Source of the DNA: an uncultured Barnesiella sp.
Lineage (GTDB): Bacteria > Bacteroidota > Bacteroidia > Bacteroidales > Barnesiellaceae_A
DNA: 64,000 nt
Direction: 5' to 3'
NCBI GenBank assembly: GCA_944321085.1
Contig: CALUJY010000001.1
Location: forward strand, 154,671 to 218,670
Position 1 is the stretch's first letter, and the number at the start of each line of letters is the position of its first letter. Under the pieces are notes generated by a model that was not told the origin of the DNA, searched no databases, and worked only from the letters and a program-made list of their open reading frames with translations. Of this stretch, positions 54,937-63,919 are shown piece after piece. The position numbers were made by a program, and so were the translations under genes.

Positions 54937-57497
54937 TAAAAGAATTGAAATACAGTATCGTCGGCTTGTCGTTGCCGCTTTTGTTGGCGGCATGCGGCGG
55001 GCAGGGCGATGTGTCGCCTTACGACTTGCAATGCGAATATCTCGATACCCCGCTCGGCGTAGATGTTGCCGAGCCGCGACTCACGTGGAAGTTGCATAAT
55101 GCCGCCGACTCTGTAGCTCTCTATCTTTCGACCGACAGTGCGGCGGTGGCAGCTTTGAGCGGCGATGCCTTCTACCGTATTTTACCGCCTGCTACGGTGC
55201 GCTGCCGTTGCGACTCGCTCTTTATTGCCGACGGCGGCGAAGGCGCTATGTGGTATTGGCGTGTGGTATCGGGTAAAGAGGCCTCGGCCGTAACGCATTT
55301 TATGACGGCGTTTGAGGTCGATGCCCCGTGGATAAGCGATGGCAAGGATGCGGCTTACCGACCTTCGTCATATTTCAAGAAAGAGATTGTCGTAGAACCC
55401 GGTTTGAAAGCGGCTTATTGGGTGGTTGCTTCGGCCGGGCTGCATGAGTTGCAGATTAACGGAACAAGGGTAGGCGACCATCGTCTCGACCCTATGTTTA
55501 CCCGTTTCGATAAGCGCATCCTTTCCGTTACGCACGACGTTACGGCGATGCTTGCGCCCGGTGATAATGAATTACGTATACAATTAGGGAACGGTTGGTA
55601 TAATCACCAATCTACTGCGGTCTGGTTTTTCGACCGCGCACCATGGCGCAATCGCCCGTCGGTTTCGGCACGTTTGGTGCTGGAATATACCGACGGCACG
55701 CGTTGCGATGTGGTTACCGACGGTACTTGGCTTACGGCTCCGAGCCCCGTTGTTTTCAACAGCATATACACAGCCGAACACTATGATGCCCGCCTCGAAG
55801 CAGATACGTCCGAGTGGCAGTCTGCAACCGTCGTAGCGTGTCCGACAGCGTTGGTGAAGTCGCAGCTACTGCACCCGGTGCGGGCTGTGGCGGAACACAA
55901 AGCGACGGCATTCAGTAAAATCAACGATTCGCTCTACGTCTATACGTTCCCGCGCAACATGGCCGGTGTGACGCGCCTTGTAGCCAAGGGCAGGCCGGGT
56001 ACGGTTTTGAGGCTCAAACACGGCGAGATGCTTTACGACAATGGCCGGGTAAATACCGAGAATATCGACTATCACTATCGACCTGTCGACGACTCAGACC
56101 CGTTCCAGACCGATATCGTAGTGCTGGGCGACGATACGGTATGCTTCGAACCCAAATTCAACTACAAAGGTTTCCAATATGTCGAGGTGGAGGCTTCGGC
56201 TCCCGTCGAACTCGATGAGAATAGTCTCGTGGCCATAGAGTGGCACTCTGATGTCCCCGTGAAGGGGTGGTGGCACTCTTCGTCCGATTATCTCAATCGT
56301 TTGTGGGTGGCCGGCAACAACTCATATTTGGACAATCTGTTCGGTTATCCCACCGATTGCCCCCAGCGTGAAAAGAACGGATGGACGGGCGACGGGCATA
56401 TCGCATCGGACTTGGGATTGTATAACTTCGACGCTATTACCGTTTATGAGAAATGGATGGACGATTTTGCCGATGAGCAGCGTCCCGATGGCGTATTGCC
56501 TTGCATCGTACCCACGGCAGTGTGGGGTTACGATTGGGCTAACGGCGTAGATTGGACGAGTGCCGTGGTTATCGTTCCGTGGAACCTCTACCTCTACTAT
56601 GGCGATGACGGCGTGTTGCGCAAGATGTACGAACCCATGAAACGTTATGTCGATTATATCACCTCTATTGCCGAGGGTAACCTCACCGATTGGGGTTTGG
56701 GCGACTGGATTCCGGTGAAAACGCAAAGCGACGTGCGGCTTACCACATCTATCTACTACTATGTCGATGCCGATATCATGTCGCGCGTGGCAGCGGTGCT
56801 CGGTCATAACGACGATAGCGAAAGGTATGCACGCCTTGCTGCCGATATTCGCGATGCCATCAATACGACTTATCTCGATACGACAACGGCGATATATGCT
56901 TCCGGTTCGCAGACCGAGCTGGCAATGCCGCTCTATTGGAACGTTGTGCCCGATGAGTACCGCGATGCCGTGGCGGCCAATCTCAACAATCGTGTGGTTG
57001 CCGACTCAATGCACATAGATGTGGGGTTGCATGGTTGTAAAGCACTCCTCGGCGCATTGTCGCAGAACGGTTATATCGATACCGCATACCGTCTTGTGCT
57101 GCAAGATACCTACCCGTCGTGGGGATATTGGATACGGCAGGGCGCTACCACGTTCCACGAAAATTGGCGTACCGATGTCATTATAGACAACTCGCTCAAC
57201 CACATTATGTTTGGCGAGGTGGCCGCATGGCTTTGGAAGTCCTTGGCCGGTATCACACCCGATGCTGCCGACCCCGGTTTCCGTACCACACATGTCGAAC
57301 CGTATTGTCCCCAAGGGTTAGACTCCTTGCAAGTGGCCTACAACTCGCCGCTGGGTATGCTCGACGTGCAATGGAGTCGCACGGGCGACGAGGTGGAATA
57401 TACCCTCATGGTGCCGACCGGTATGAAGGTGTTGTTCCGTCACCCTGTCGATGGCGAGAAAGTTCTCTATCAAGGTAAACATATATTCAAATGGTAA
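54933..57497 (+). CDS. GH78 alpha-L-rhamnosidase-like lipoprotein
   Basis: An 854-residue lipoprotein (LLLAAC, Cys21). It has the N-terminal beta-sandwich modules of GH78 (PYDLQCEYLDTPLGVDVAEPRLTW; SSYFKKEIVVEPGLKAA; RLDPMFTRFDKRI) and then an (alpha/alpha)6 barrel: YPTDCPQREKNGWTGDGHI with likely general acid E480 and D487, WTSAVVIVPWNLY, and GATTFHENW with E743. Family enzymes remove terminal alpha-L-rhamnose. The gene overlaps the symporter by 4 bp, so it is integral to PUL2, although rhamnose is not a component of simple glucomannan. Confidence 0.9.
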   Translation: MIKELKYSIVGLSLPLLLAACGGQGDVSPYDLQCEYLDTPLGVDVAEPRLTWKLHNAADSVALYLSTDSAAVAALSGDAFYRILPPATVRCRCDSLFIADGGEGAMWYWRVVSGKEASAVTHFMTAFEVDAPWISDGKDAAYRPSSYFKKEIVVEPGLKAAYWVVASAGLHELQINGTRVGDHRLDPMFTRFDKRILSVTHDVTAMLAPGDNELRIQLGNGWYNHQSTAVWFFDRAPWRNRPSVSARLVLEYTDGTRCDVVTDGTWLTAPSPVVFNSIYTAEHYDARLEADTSEWQSATVVACPTALVKSQLLHPVRAVAEHKATAFSKINDSLYVYTFPRNMAGVTRLVAKGRPGTVLRLKHGEMLYDNGRVNTENIDYHYRPVDDSDPFQTDIVVLGDDTVCFEPKFNYKGFQYVEVEASAPVELDENSLVAIEWHSDVPVKGWWHSSSDYLNRLWVAGNNSYLDNLFGYPTDCPQREKNGWTGDGHIASDLGLYNFDAITVYEKWMDDFADEQRPDGVLPCIVPTAVWGYDWANGVDWTSAVVIVPWNLYLYYGDDGVLRKMYEPMKRYVDYITSIAEGNLTDWGLGDWIPVKTQSDVRLTTSIYYYVDADIMSRVAAVLGHNDDSERYARLAADIRDAINTTYLDTTTAIYASGSQTELAMPLYWNVVPDEYRDAVAANLNNRVVADSMHIDVGLHGCKALLGALSQNGYIDTAYRLVLQDTYPSWGYWIRQGATTFHENWRTDVIIDNSLNHIMFGEVAAWLWKSLAGITPDAADPGFRTTHVEPYCPQGLDSLQVAYNSPLGMLDVQWSRTGDEVEYTLMVPTGMKVLFRHPVDGEKVLYQGKHIFKW

Positions 57498-57501
57498 TTT
57501 T

Positions 57502-58797
57502 ATGAATCGCTTTTCACATATTGTTATATCTTTTCTGCTGGCGATGGGAGCAATGCTCCCGGTAGCGGCACAGCCGGCACGCACGATGGTGCAAGTGAGT
57601 GTGGCACCGCGCGACGGTTCGTTCTATCATAAAGTGGGTGATAAGGTCGATTTCGATGTCCGTGTCACTATGTCGGGCGTACCCACGGAGTGCTCGTCGG
57701 TAGAGTATGAAGTAATGGAAGATATGATGCCGGCACATGCGCGTGGCGAGTTGACGCTCAAAAACGGCGAAGCCGTAGTACGCGGCGGAACCATGCGGCA
57801 ACCCGGTTTCTTGCGCTGCAAAGTGGTGGCTGTGCACGATGGGACGAGGTATGAGGGCTTGTGTACCGTGGCTTTCGATGCGCAGGCGCTGCAACCGTTG
57901 GTGGAGATGCCTGCCGATTTCCAAGATTTTTGGGCAAACCAGCTTACGGAAGCCCAACAGGTACCTATATCGCCCCGATTGGAACTGATACCCGAATCCT
58001 GTACCGACCGGGTGGATGTGTACCACCTCTCGCTGGGAGCGTTTCGCAATGGTGTCAGGGTTTACGGTATATTGTGTCTTCCCAAAGCGCCCGGTCGCTA
58101 TCCGGCCATACTGAAAGTACCCGGTGCCGGTGTCCATAAGTTTATGGGCGATGTCAATACCGCTTCCAATGGTTACATTACGCTCGAAATAGGTATTCAT
58201 GGTATTCCCGTCAATCAGTCGCAGGCCGTTTACGATGCTTTGGCATGGGGTGCGCTCAATAACTATCCTTCTGCCAATATTGATTCCCGCTACGATTACT
58301 ATTATCGCCGCGTCTATCTCTCGTGTGTGCGTGCGGTAGATTACCTGACCTCTTTGCCGCAGTATGACGGTGAAAATATGTTTGTGGCAGGAGGCAGTCA
58401 GGGCGGCGCGCTTTCTATTGTGACGGCTGCGCTCAATCCCAAAGTGAAGGCTATCATGGCGTTATACCCTGCGCTGTGCGATATGACTGCTTATCTGCAC
58501 GGACGTGCCGGCGGATGGCCGCATTATTTCCGCGACCGCAAGGACGATGCGGCTCTCGCAGCCAAAGTATCAACGGCAGCCTATTACGATGTGGCCAATT
58601 TCGCCCGCTTACTCAAAGTGCCCTGTTATATGAGTTTCGGGTTCAACGATACGACGTGTCCGCCTACCACTACCTATGCTACCTACAATGCCGTTCCGTC
58701 GGAAAAGAAACTTGTCGTAGTGGAAGAAACCGGCCACTACAACTATCCCGAGCAGTGGAACGTAGGGTGGGATTGGATGATGTCATTCCGTAAGTAA
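57502..58797 (+). CDS. CE7-like acetyl (xylan) esterase
   Basis: A 431-residue secreted alpha/beta hydrolase. Signal peptide ISFLLAMGAMLPVAAQ, an N-terminal immunoglobulin-like domain (about 25-128), then an acetyl-xylan-esterase domain: MPADFQDFWANQL, GIHGIPVN, VAGGSQGGALS with nucleophile S299, D383 (FGFNDTTCPP) and H412 (TGHYNYP). Family CE7 enzymes remove acetyl groups from sugars with broad specificity. The ATG at 57502 is chosen; an upstream in-frame ATG at 57451 lies inside GH78 and adds no signal-like residues. It starts 4 bp after GH78. Confidence 0.88.
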   Translation: MNRFSHIVISFLLAMGAMLPVAAQPARTMVQVSVAPRDGSFYHKVGDKVDFDVRVTMSGVPTECSSVEYEVMEDMMPAHARGELTLKNGEAVVRGGTMRQPGFLRCKVVAVHDGTRYEGLCTVAFDAQALQPLVEMPADFQDFWANQLTEAQQVPISPRLELIPESCTDRVDVYHLSLGAFRNGVRVYGILCLPKAPGRYPAILKVPGAGVHKFMGDVNTASNGYITLEIGIHGIPVNQSQAVYDALAWGALNNYPSANIDSRYDYYYRRVYLSCVRAVDYLTSLPQYDGENMFVAGGSQGGALSIVTAALNPKVKAIMALYPALCDMTAYLHGRAGGWPHYFRDRKDDAALAAKVSTAAYYDVANFARLLKVPCYMSFGFNDTTCPPTTTYATYNAVPSEKKLVVVEETGHYNYPEQWNVGWDWMMSFRK

Positions 58798-58830
58798 AAG
58801 GCAATCTTGCGGTTGCTCATTCACGCACCT

Positions 58831-58872
58831 CACGGGGCTGTGGCAAAAAAATCGATTTGGCGCAGCCCCATG
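58831..58872 (+). terminator. Imperfect hairpin after the CE7-like gene
   Basis: CACGGGGCTGTGGCAAA (58831-58847) pairs with TTTGGCGCAGCCCCATG (58856-58872) with two mismatches and one wobble. No U-tract follows. The core resembles the hairpin after serS. No good promoter was found between it and the next gene, so it may be an attenuating or 3'-stabilising element within the operon. Confidence 0.5.
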
Positions 58873-58932
58873 CAATATTACCGCGTATGCAACGTATATA
58901 AAAGTAGATAACCTTAATTTATATCCGAAATT

Positions 58933-59718
58933 ATGAAATACTTTTCGTCTTTTGTCGCCGTTTTGTGCGGCGCATTGCTGTTTGCCTCGCCGGTCAAGGC
59001 ACAAGAGGCATATACTATTCTTCTCTCCGGAGCCTCTTTTGCCGAGCCGTCCAACACGTGGTTCGAGATGGGATGTCGTGCGTTGGGTGCCAATGCCATC
59101 AATCGCGCCATCGGCGGCGAGTCTATTGCCAATACGGCCAATCGTATGGCCGACGGCACGTTGTACACGCCCGAGGAGTTTGAGCAGATAGATGTTTTTG
59201 TCATCATGCAAGTGCATGAAAAAGATGTTTTCTACTCTGACAGTCTCAAAGAAAACTATGCCGACTATCGCTTGCCTTTCGATAATTCGGACTATGCGGC
59301 ATGTTACGATTATGTAATAAAACGCTATATCACAGAGTGCTATAATCTCCGTTTCAATCCCGAGTCGCGTTACTACGGGTCGCCCTACGGGAAGCCTGCC
59401 ATTATTGTATTGTGCACGCACTGGAACGATGGCCGTCCGCTTTTCAATACGACGGTGCGCAAGCTGGCCGAAAAATGGGGGCTGCCTGTCGTAGAATTCG
59501 ATAAGTTGATAGGTTTCTCTCAAAATCAGAAACACCCCGTCACCGGCGGGCAATATAGCCGCATCTTCACCGGCGACTCGCAAGTAGTACACGGAAAGAC
59601 CTTCGGGTGGCATCCGCAGCATGGCGAGGAGTCTTATATACAACAACGTATGGCAGCGATATTTGCCTCTACGATGAGACAGATATTGCTCCCCAAAGAG
59701 TTTATCAATCAGCAATAA
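58933..59718 (+). CDS. SGNH-hydrolase-type secreted protein (DUF5040-like)
   Basis: A 261-residue secreted protein with a Sec signal (LCGALLFASPVKAQ). The mature N-terminus YTILLSGASFAEPSNTWFEMG resembles SGNH block I (likely nucleophile S32 or S35) and AIGGESIANTANRM resembles block II. VFVIMQVHEKD and CTHWNDGR come next, with HPQHGEES near the C-terminus, perhaps holding the catalytic His. The pattern resembles DUF5040 proteins found in Bacteroidales PULs. It is inferred to be a carbohydrate esterase. It is followed 12 bp later by a sialate-O-acetylesterase-like gene. Confidence 0.75.
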   Translation: MKYFSSFVAVLCGALLFASPVKAQEAYTILLSGASFAEPSNTWFEMGCRALGANAINRAIGGESIANTANRMADGTLYTPEEFEQIDVFVIMQVHEKDVFYSDSLKENYADYRLPFDNSDYAACYDYVIKRYITECYNLRFNPESRYYGSPYGKPAIIVLCTHWNDGRPLFNTTVRKLAEKWGLPVVEFDKLIGFSQNQKHPVTGGQYSRIFTGDSQVVHGKTFGWHPQHGEESYIQQRMAAIFASTMRQILLPKEFINQQ

Positions 59719-59730
59719 TATTTCCCGATT

Positions 59731-61647
59731 ATGAAAAAGTCGCTTCTCTCTCTCTTTGCGCTTTTTTGCGCTCTTACGGCTGTGGCAACATTGCGTATGC
59801 CCGCCTACTATGGCAATCACATGGTGCTGCAACGCGACGTGCCTGTGGTGCTTCGCGGTACGGCCGACCCCGGTAAACGTGTGACGGCACTCTTAGGCGA
59901 CCGCAAGGCAACCACCAAAACCGGGAAAGACGGACGTTGGCAAATATCGCTTCCCGCTTTTGCTGCCGGAGGACCTTACACCTTGCAAGTTACGGCCGGC
60001 AAAGAAGTGCTCAGTTTCGACGATATTCTCTTTGGCGAGGTATGGATATGCAGCGGACAGTCGAATATGGAGTTCCGCGTGCGCTCTGCCGCCGATGCCG
60101 ATGCCGAAATAGCTCAGGCCGATTATCCTCGCATACGTTCTTTCAACGTGGCGCAGGCCATGAATAACAAACCGCAAGACGACCTCGCCGGTGAATGGCA
60201 GGTATGCTCGCCTGCAACGGTGGCCGATTTCTCGGCTGTGGGTTATTTCTTTGCCCGCGACCTCTATCTGCGTCTCGATGTTCCTGTCGGATTTATCAAT
60301 ACCTCGTGGGGCGGCACCGATATAGAGTCGTGGATGAGCATGGAGGCACTCGATGGTTTCCCCAAGTATGCCAAACAGTTGCAGCGGATGCGTACTCCCG
60401 ATTTTGAAACCTACATTGCTCGTACCACAGCCAAACGCAAAGAGTTCCAAGACGCTCTTACCGAAGAGCCCGGCGAGCCGCAACGTTGGTATGACCCCGC
60501 AACCGACCGTTCCGACTGGGGCACACACCATGTGCCGGGCTTGTGGAGCAATGAACAACTTGCCGAGATAGACGGCGTGGTATGGTTCTCTTTCCGCTTT
60601 ACTCTTCCCGAAGAGTGCAGGGGAAAGGCTGCCATACTCAACCTTGCCTGCATCGACGATAATGACAAGACATGGGTCAATGGCAAAGAGGTGGGTGAGA
60701 CGGTAGGGTATGACGTCAAACGCGTCTATCCTGTTCCCGAAGGCCTTTTGGCAGCCGATAACGAAATTGTTGTGAAGATAACCGACACGCAGGCCGGCGG
60801 CGGCATATATGGCACGGATAGAGCCGTATTTCTTGCCGTAGGCGATAAGCAGATACCCCTTGCCGGCGAGTGGAAATACAAGATTGCCATATCGAACGAA
60901 GCATACGGATATGTCGATTACGGTCCCAATACATTCCCCTCGCAGCTTTTCAATGCTATGCTTCATCCTTTTATAGGGCTGCCTATGAAAGGTGTTATAT
61001 GGTATCAGGGTGAAAACAACGCCTCGCGGGCGTCGGAGTATTACGACCTTTTCCCGGCTCTTATCAACGATTGGCGGGCTCGTTGGGGCGCCGATTTCCC
61101 CTTCTATTGGGTGCAGTTGGCCAACTATATGCAGCCCGACACTGTTCCATCCGAGAGTTCTTGGGCAGAGTTGCGCAATGCTCAGTCGGCAACTCTTGCA
61201 TTGCCCCATACCGGGCAGGCTGTTATCATAGATATAGGCGAGGCCAACGACATACACCCCCGTAATAAACAAGATGTAGGGCACCGTTTGTCCCGTCTGG
61301 CCTTGCGCAACGATTACGGATTTGATACGTTGCAAGCATCGGGGCCCGTATGTATTGCCGTAGAACGGCAAGGTGACAACCTCGTCCTCACTTTCGACGA
61401 AGTGGCCGGCGGGCTTACGGTACACGACAAATATGGTTACCTTTGCGCTTTTGCCGTAGCGGGGAGCGACAATATATATCATTGGGTACAAGCCCGTATC
61501 GAGGGTAAGAATCGTGTTGTCTTATCGTGTCGCGGTATAGACAATCCCTGTAAGGTGCGTTATGCGTGGGGCGATAATCCCGATGATGCCAATCTTTATA
61601 ACGCTGCCGGATTGCCGGCTTCGCCGTTCGGCATTACGCTCCCGTAG
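59731..61647 (+). CDS. Sialate O-acetylesterase-family (SASA) carbohydrate esterase
   Basis: A 638-residue secreted esterase. Signal peptide LLSLFALFCALTAVAT; an N-terminal beta domain (NHMVLQRDVPVVLRGTADPGK), then a split SGNH catalytic domain with CSGQSNMEF (nucleophile S111), TSWGGTDIESWMS, WYQGENNA and D507-I-H509 (EANDIHPRNK). A galactose-binding-like domain of about 110 residues (about 260-370, WFSFRFTLPEECRGKAAILNLACIDDNDKTWVNG) is inserted in the catalytic domain. Relatives remove acetyl groups from diverse glycans; sialate specificity is not implied. It is the last gene of PUL2, with a strong terminator 37 bp downstream. Confidence 0.9.
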   Translation: MKKSLLSLFALFCALTAVATLRMPAYYGNHMVLQRDVPVVLRGTADPGKRVTALLGDRKATTKTGKDGRWQISLPAFAAGGPYTLQVTAGKEVLSFDDILFGEVWICSGQSNMEFRVRSAADADAEIAQADYPRIRSFNVAQAMNNKPQDDLAGEWQVCSPATVADFSAVGYFFARDLYLRLDVPVGFINTSWGGTDIESWMSMEALDGFPKYAKQLQRMRTPDFETYIARTTAKRKEFQDALTEEPGEPQRWYDPATDRSDWGTHHVPGLWSNEQLAEIDGVVWFSFRFTLPEECRGKAAILNLACIDDNDKTWVNGKEVGETVGYDVKRVYPVPEGLLAADNEIVVKITDTQAGGGIYGTDRAVFLAVGDKQIPLAGEWKYKIAISNEAYGYVDYGPNTFPSQLFNAMLHPFIGLPMKGVIWYQGENNASRASEYYDLFPALINDWRARWGADFPFYWVQLANYMQPDTVPSESSWAELRNAQSATLALPHTGQAVIIDIGEANDIHPRNKQDVGHRLSRLALRNDYGFDTLQASGPVCIAVERQGDNLVLTFDEVAGGLTVHDKYGYLCAFAVAGSDNIYHWVQARIEGKNRVVLSCRGIDNPCKVRYAWGDNPDDANLYNAAGLPASPFGITLP

Positions 61648-61684
61648 CGTACGTGTGTAGAAATAGAAAAGAGTTTTTTGTATG

Positions 61685-61718
61685 ACCGACGGACAATAAA
61701 CTGTCCGTCGGTTTTTTT
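61685..61718 (+). terminator. Rho-independent terminator of PUL2
   Basis: ACCGACGGACA (61685-61695) and TGTCCGTCGGT (61702-61712) form a perfect 11-bp stem with a 6-nt loop, followed by an uninterrupted run of seven T. Confidence 0.92.
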
Positions 61719-61892
61719 CGAAAAGAATATGGTATCCCTTATTCGGGGGGTAGAGAATGTGTTGCCGCAGAGCATTGTTCTTTTTGCACAATATGTCTAT
61801 GATCTGTTGCATTTTGTTTATCGGCAAAAATTTATGTTTTGTCCTGCCCTGTGACAAAAAAATAATGACGCGATAAAAATTTTGTCAAACCA

Positions 61893-61923
61893 TTTGTCCG
61901 TATCAAAAATAAACCTACATTTG
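61893..61923 (+). promoter_or_regulatory. Bacteroidetes-type promoter for the T9SS-tail protein gene
   Basis: TTTG (61893-61896), 19 nt, TACATTTG (61916-61923): both elements are perfect. Transcription would begin near 61929, giving a leader of about 108 nt. Confidence 0.7.
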
Positions 61924-62036
61924 CATTTGTGTCTTACATTGTAATAACATCACATATTGCTATCGGATTTGTAAATTAATAGTAATACGAAACGTGAGAT
62001 GCAAAAGAGTTATTAACCCAATAAAAACAATCGATT

Positions 62037-63881
62037 ATGATGAAAAATTTACTTTTAGGTCTTGCAGCCGTTGCCTTGGCAACGAATGCGATGGCAGCAG
62101 TGCCTGTATTGAAGGGTGAGTTGAAAGCCGATGCAACGGTGAATCAAGTAACGTTGAAACGTGCCGATGGTCGTATGCAAGTAGCAACTCCTTCACAAAT
62201 GAGCTTACGTGCACCGCAAAAAGCGCCTGCGGCTGCTGCATCGCTGGTTTACAGCTATGATTTTGAGGATGACCAAACATGGACAATTGTAGATAACTCT
62301 ACTACCGTAGAGTTCCCTATGCAGGTAGGCGGTTTGCAGGGTATAGACCCTGTTTCGGGTAACTATTATCTTATATCGGGATTTGATAGTAGAGCTGCAC
62401 GTAATGCATGGGCTTTCAGCGAAGGCGTTGAGTTGACAGCCGGTCAAACTTATAGTGTGGGTGTCTATGCGTATGCCTCAGGTTTTTCAAACACATTGGA
62501 TGAGTGGAAAGTAACTGTGGGAACTGCTGCCAATGAGGCCTCGCAAACCACTACGGTGATAGACCGTACGGGGGCGAATGCAGTGGCATATGACGACTGG
62601 ACACTTTGTATAGATGAGTTTACTCCTTCTACAACAGGTACATATTATTTTGCTATCAACCATTGTACATCGGTTGCCGATGTGAATGCCGTAGCTTTCG
62701 ACCTTTTCCAAGTAGACGATGAAAAAATTCCCGTATATCCCAGTGGTACCATGTATTCCGAGGGCGGCTTGTGGTCGGTATGGAACTTGTTTGCTATAGA
62801 TGACCAAGGAACCGCTCCTACTCCCATGTTGTATAGCGCATCTTCTGTTCCTATGACATACCGCTATGTAGGGAAAAATGTAGAGACTGTTGAGTGGATG
62901 TTCGGTGAGGGCGCTTCGATAAGCTCGTCTACCTCAGATTCACCTGTTGTTGCATACGATTTCGCAGAAGACAGCATCAATACGGATGTATATCTGTTCT
63001 TGCGTAATAGCGATGGTGAGGTTGGTTTGGAAAGAAATTACGATGTGAAGAATTTGTATAGTTCACAAGTAGCTGCCGACTATGTGTGCAATTTCCAACC
63101 TGAGGATAAGCCTACATACTATAATACATCGGGCAATCAATACTCGTTCCTTTGCGGTATGTCTGCAATCAATCAGGAATTTGCCGAATATTTCGAGTTG
63201 CCCGAGACTTTCAATAGTACCGTCTCCGGTATAATGATGGTAGCTGTCGGTTATAATGCCACCACCACAGATCTGAGTGACGAAGTGGTCGTAAACATTT
63301 GCGCCCCCGATGCAGAGGGTCTTCCCGGTGAGGTGTTGGGCGGTCAAACCATAACAATAGGTGATCTGTTTACGGGCTATACTTCACTGATAATAACATT
63401 TGATACTCCTGTGAACGTTGAAGGCAGCTTCTTCGTAACATTGAGAATGCCCGATGCTACGCCGTCTTCAAGCTATTATTTGGCTCTTTACAATGCTCTC
63501 GAACGTGGAAATAACTGCAATACGATGTATTTCAACATAGAGGATGCTTCGCTGGGTATTCCTACCGGATGGTATGCAGCTCCTGAAATCTTCGAAGGTC
63601 TCTATACATCGGCTCTTGTCAGCCCGCTGTTGCAATGCGAAACCACTGGTGTAGCTGCAAACAAATTGGACAACAGCAGCATCGTTTATACCAATGGTAA
63701 GGAACTCAATATCGTCAATGCTGCTGCCGGTAGCCGTGTAACCGTAACAGATATTGCAGGCCGCACCGTACTCGCCACATCGGTAGGCAACAATGTACGT
63801 ACTACTATCGATACAAACCTCAATCGTGGTATATACCTTGTTACTGTTGATGGTAAGACTACCAAAGTCGCTATCAGATAA
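62037..63881 (+). CDS. Secreted protein with T9SS-like C-terminal tail, function unknown
   Basis: A 614-residue protein with a Sec signal (LLLGLAAVALATNAMAA) and a low-complexity Pro/Ala segment (RAPQKAPAAAAS, about 59-70). A beta-rich domain follows (LVYSYDFEDDQTWTIVDN, GWAFSEGVELTAGQTYSVGVYAY pattern), resembling the jelly-roll or MAM-like modules of secreted Bacteroidetes proteins. Middle domains are unrecognised. The last 75 residues (NKLDNSSIVYTNGKELNIVNA, VTVTDIAGRTVL, NRGIYLVTVDGKTTKVAIR) match the type A T9SS sorting-domain pattern, predicting export and surface attachment or release. It stands alone, with its own promoter and terminator. Catalytic residues are not evident; adhesion or proteolysis are possible but unsupported. 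Confidence 0.8.
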   Translation: MMKNLLLGLAAVALATNAMAAVPVLKGELKADATVNQVTLKRADGRMQVATPSQMSLRAPQKAPAAAASLVYSYDFEDDQTWTIVDNSTTVEFPMQVGGLQGIDPVSGNYYLISGFDSRAARNAWAFSEGVELTAGQTYSVGVYAYASGFSNTLDEWKVTVGTAANEASQTTTVIDRTGANAVAYDDWTLCIDEFTPSTTGTYYFAINHCTSVADVNAVAFDLFQVDDEKIPVYPSGTMYSEGGLWSVWNLFAIDDQGTAPTPMLYSASSVPMTYRYVGKNVETVEWMFGEGASISSSTSDSPVVAYDFAEDSINTDVYLFLRNSDGEVGLERNYDVKNLYSSQVAADYVCNFQPEDKPTYYNTSGNQYSFLCGMSAINQEFAEYFELPETFNSTVSGIMMVAVGYNATTTDLSDEVVVNICAPDAEGLPGEVLGGQTITIGDLFTGYTSLIITFDTPVNVEGSFFVTLRMPDATPSSSYYLALYNALERGNNCNTMYFNIEDASLGIPTGWYAAPEIFEGLYTSALVSPLLQCETTGVAANKLDNSSIVYTNGKELNIVNAAAGSRVTVTDIAGRTVLATSVGNNVRTTIDTNLNRGIYLVTVDGKTTKVAIR

Positions 63882-63919
63882 ATGTTTTTCCTATAACAGG
63901 AGACGAATTTATTAAAAGG

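Larger units (their letters stand above)
61648..62036. other. Intergenic region after PUL2
   Basis: A 389 bp gap with the PUL2 terminator (61685-61718) and the promoter of the next gene (61893-61923). The 160 bp between them holds no recognisable gene. A leader of about 108 nt precedes the start codon at 62037 and shows no riboswitch-like structure by eye. Confidence 0.5.
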
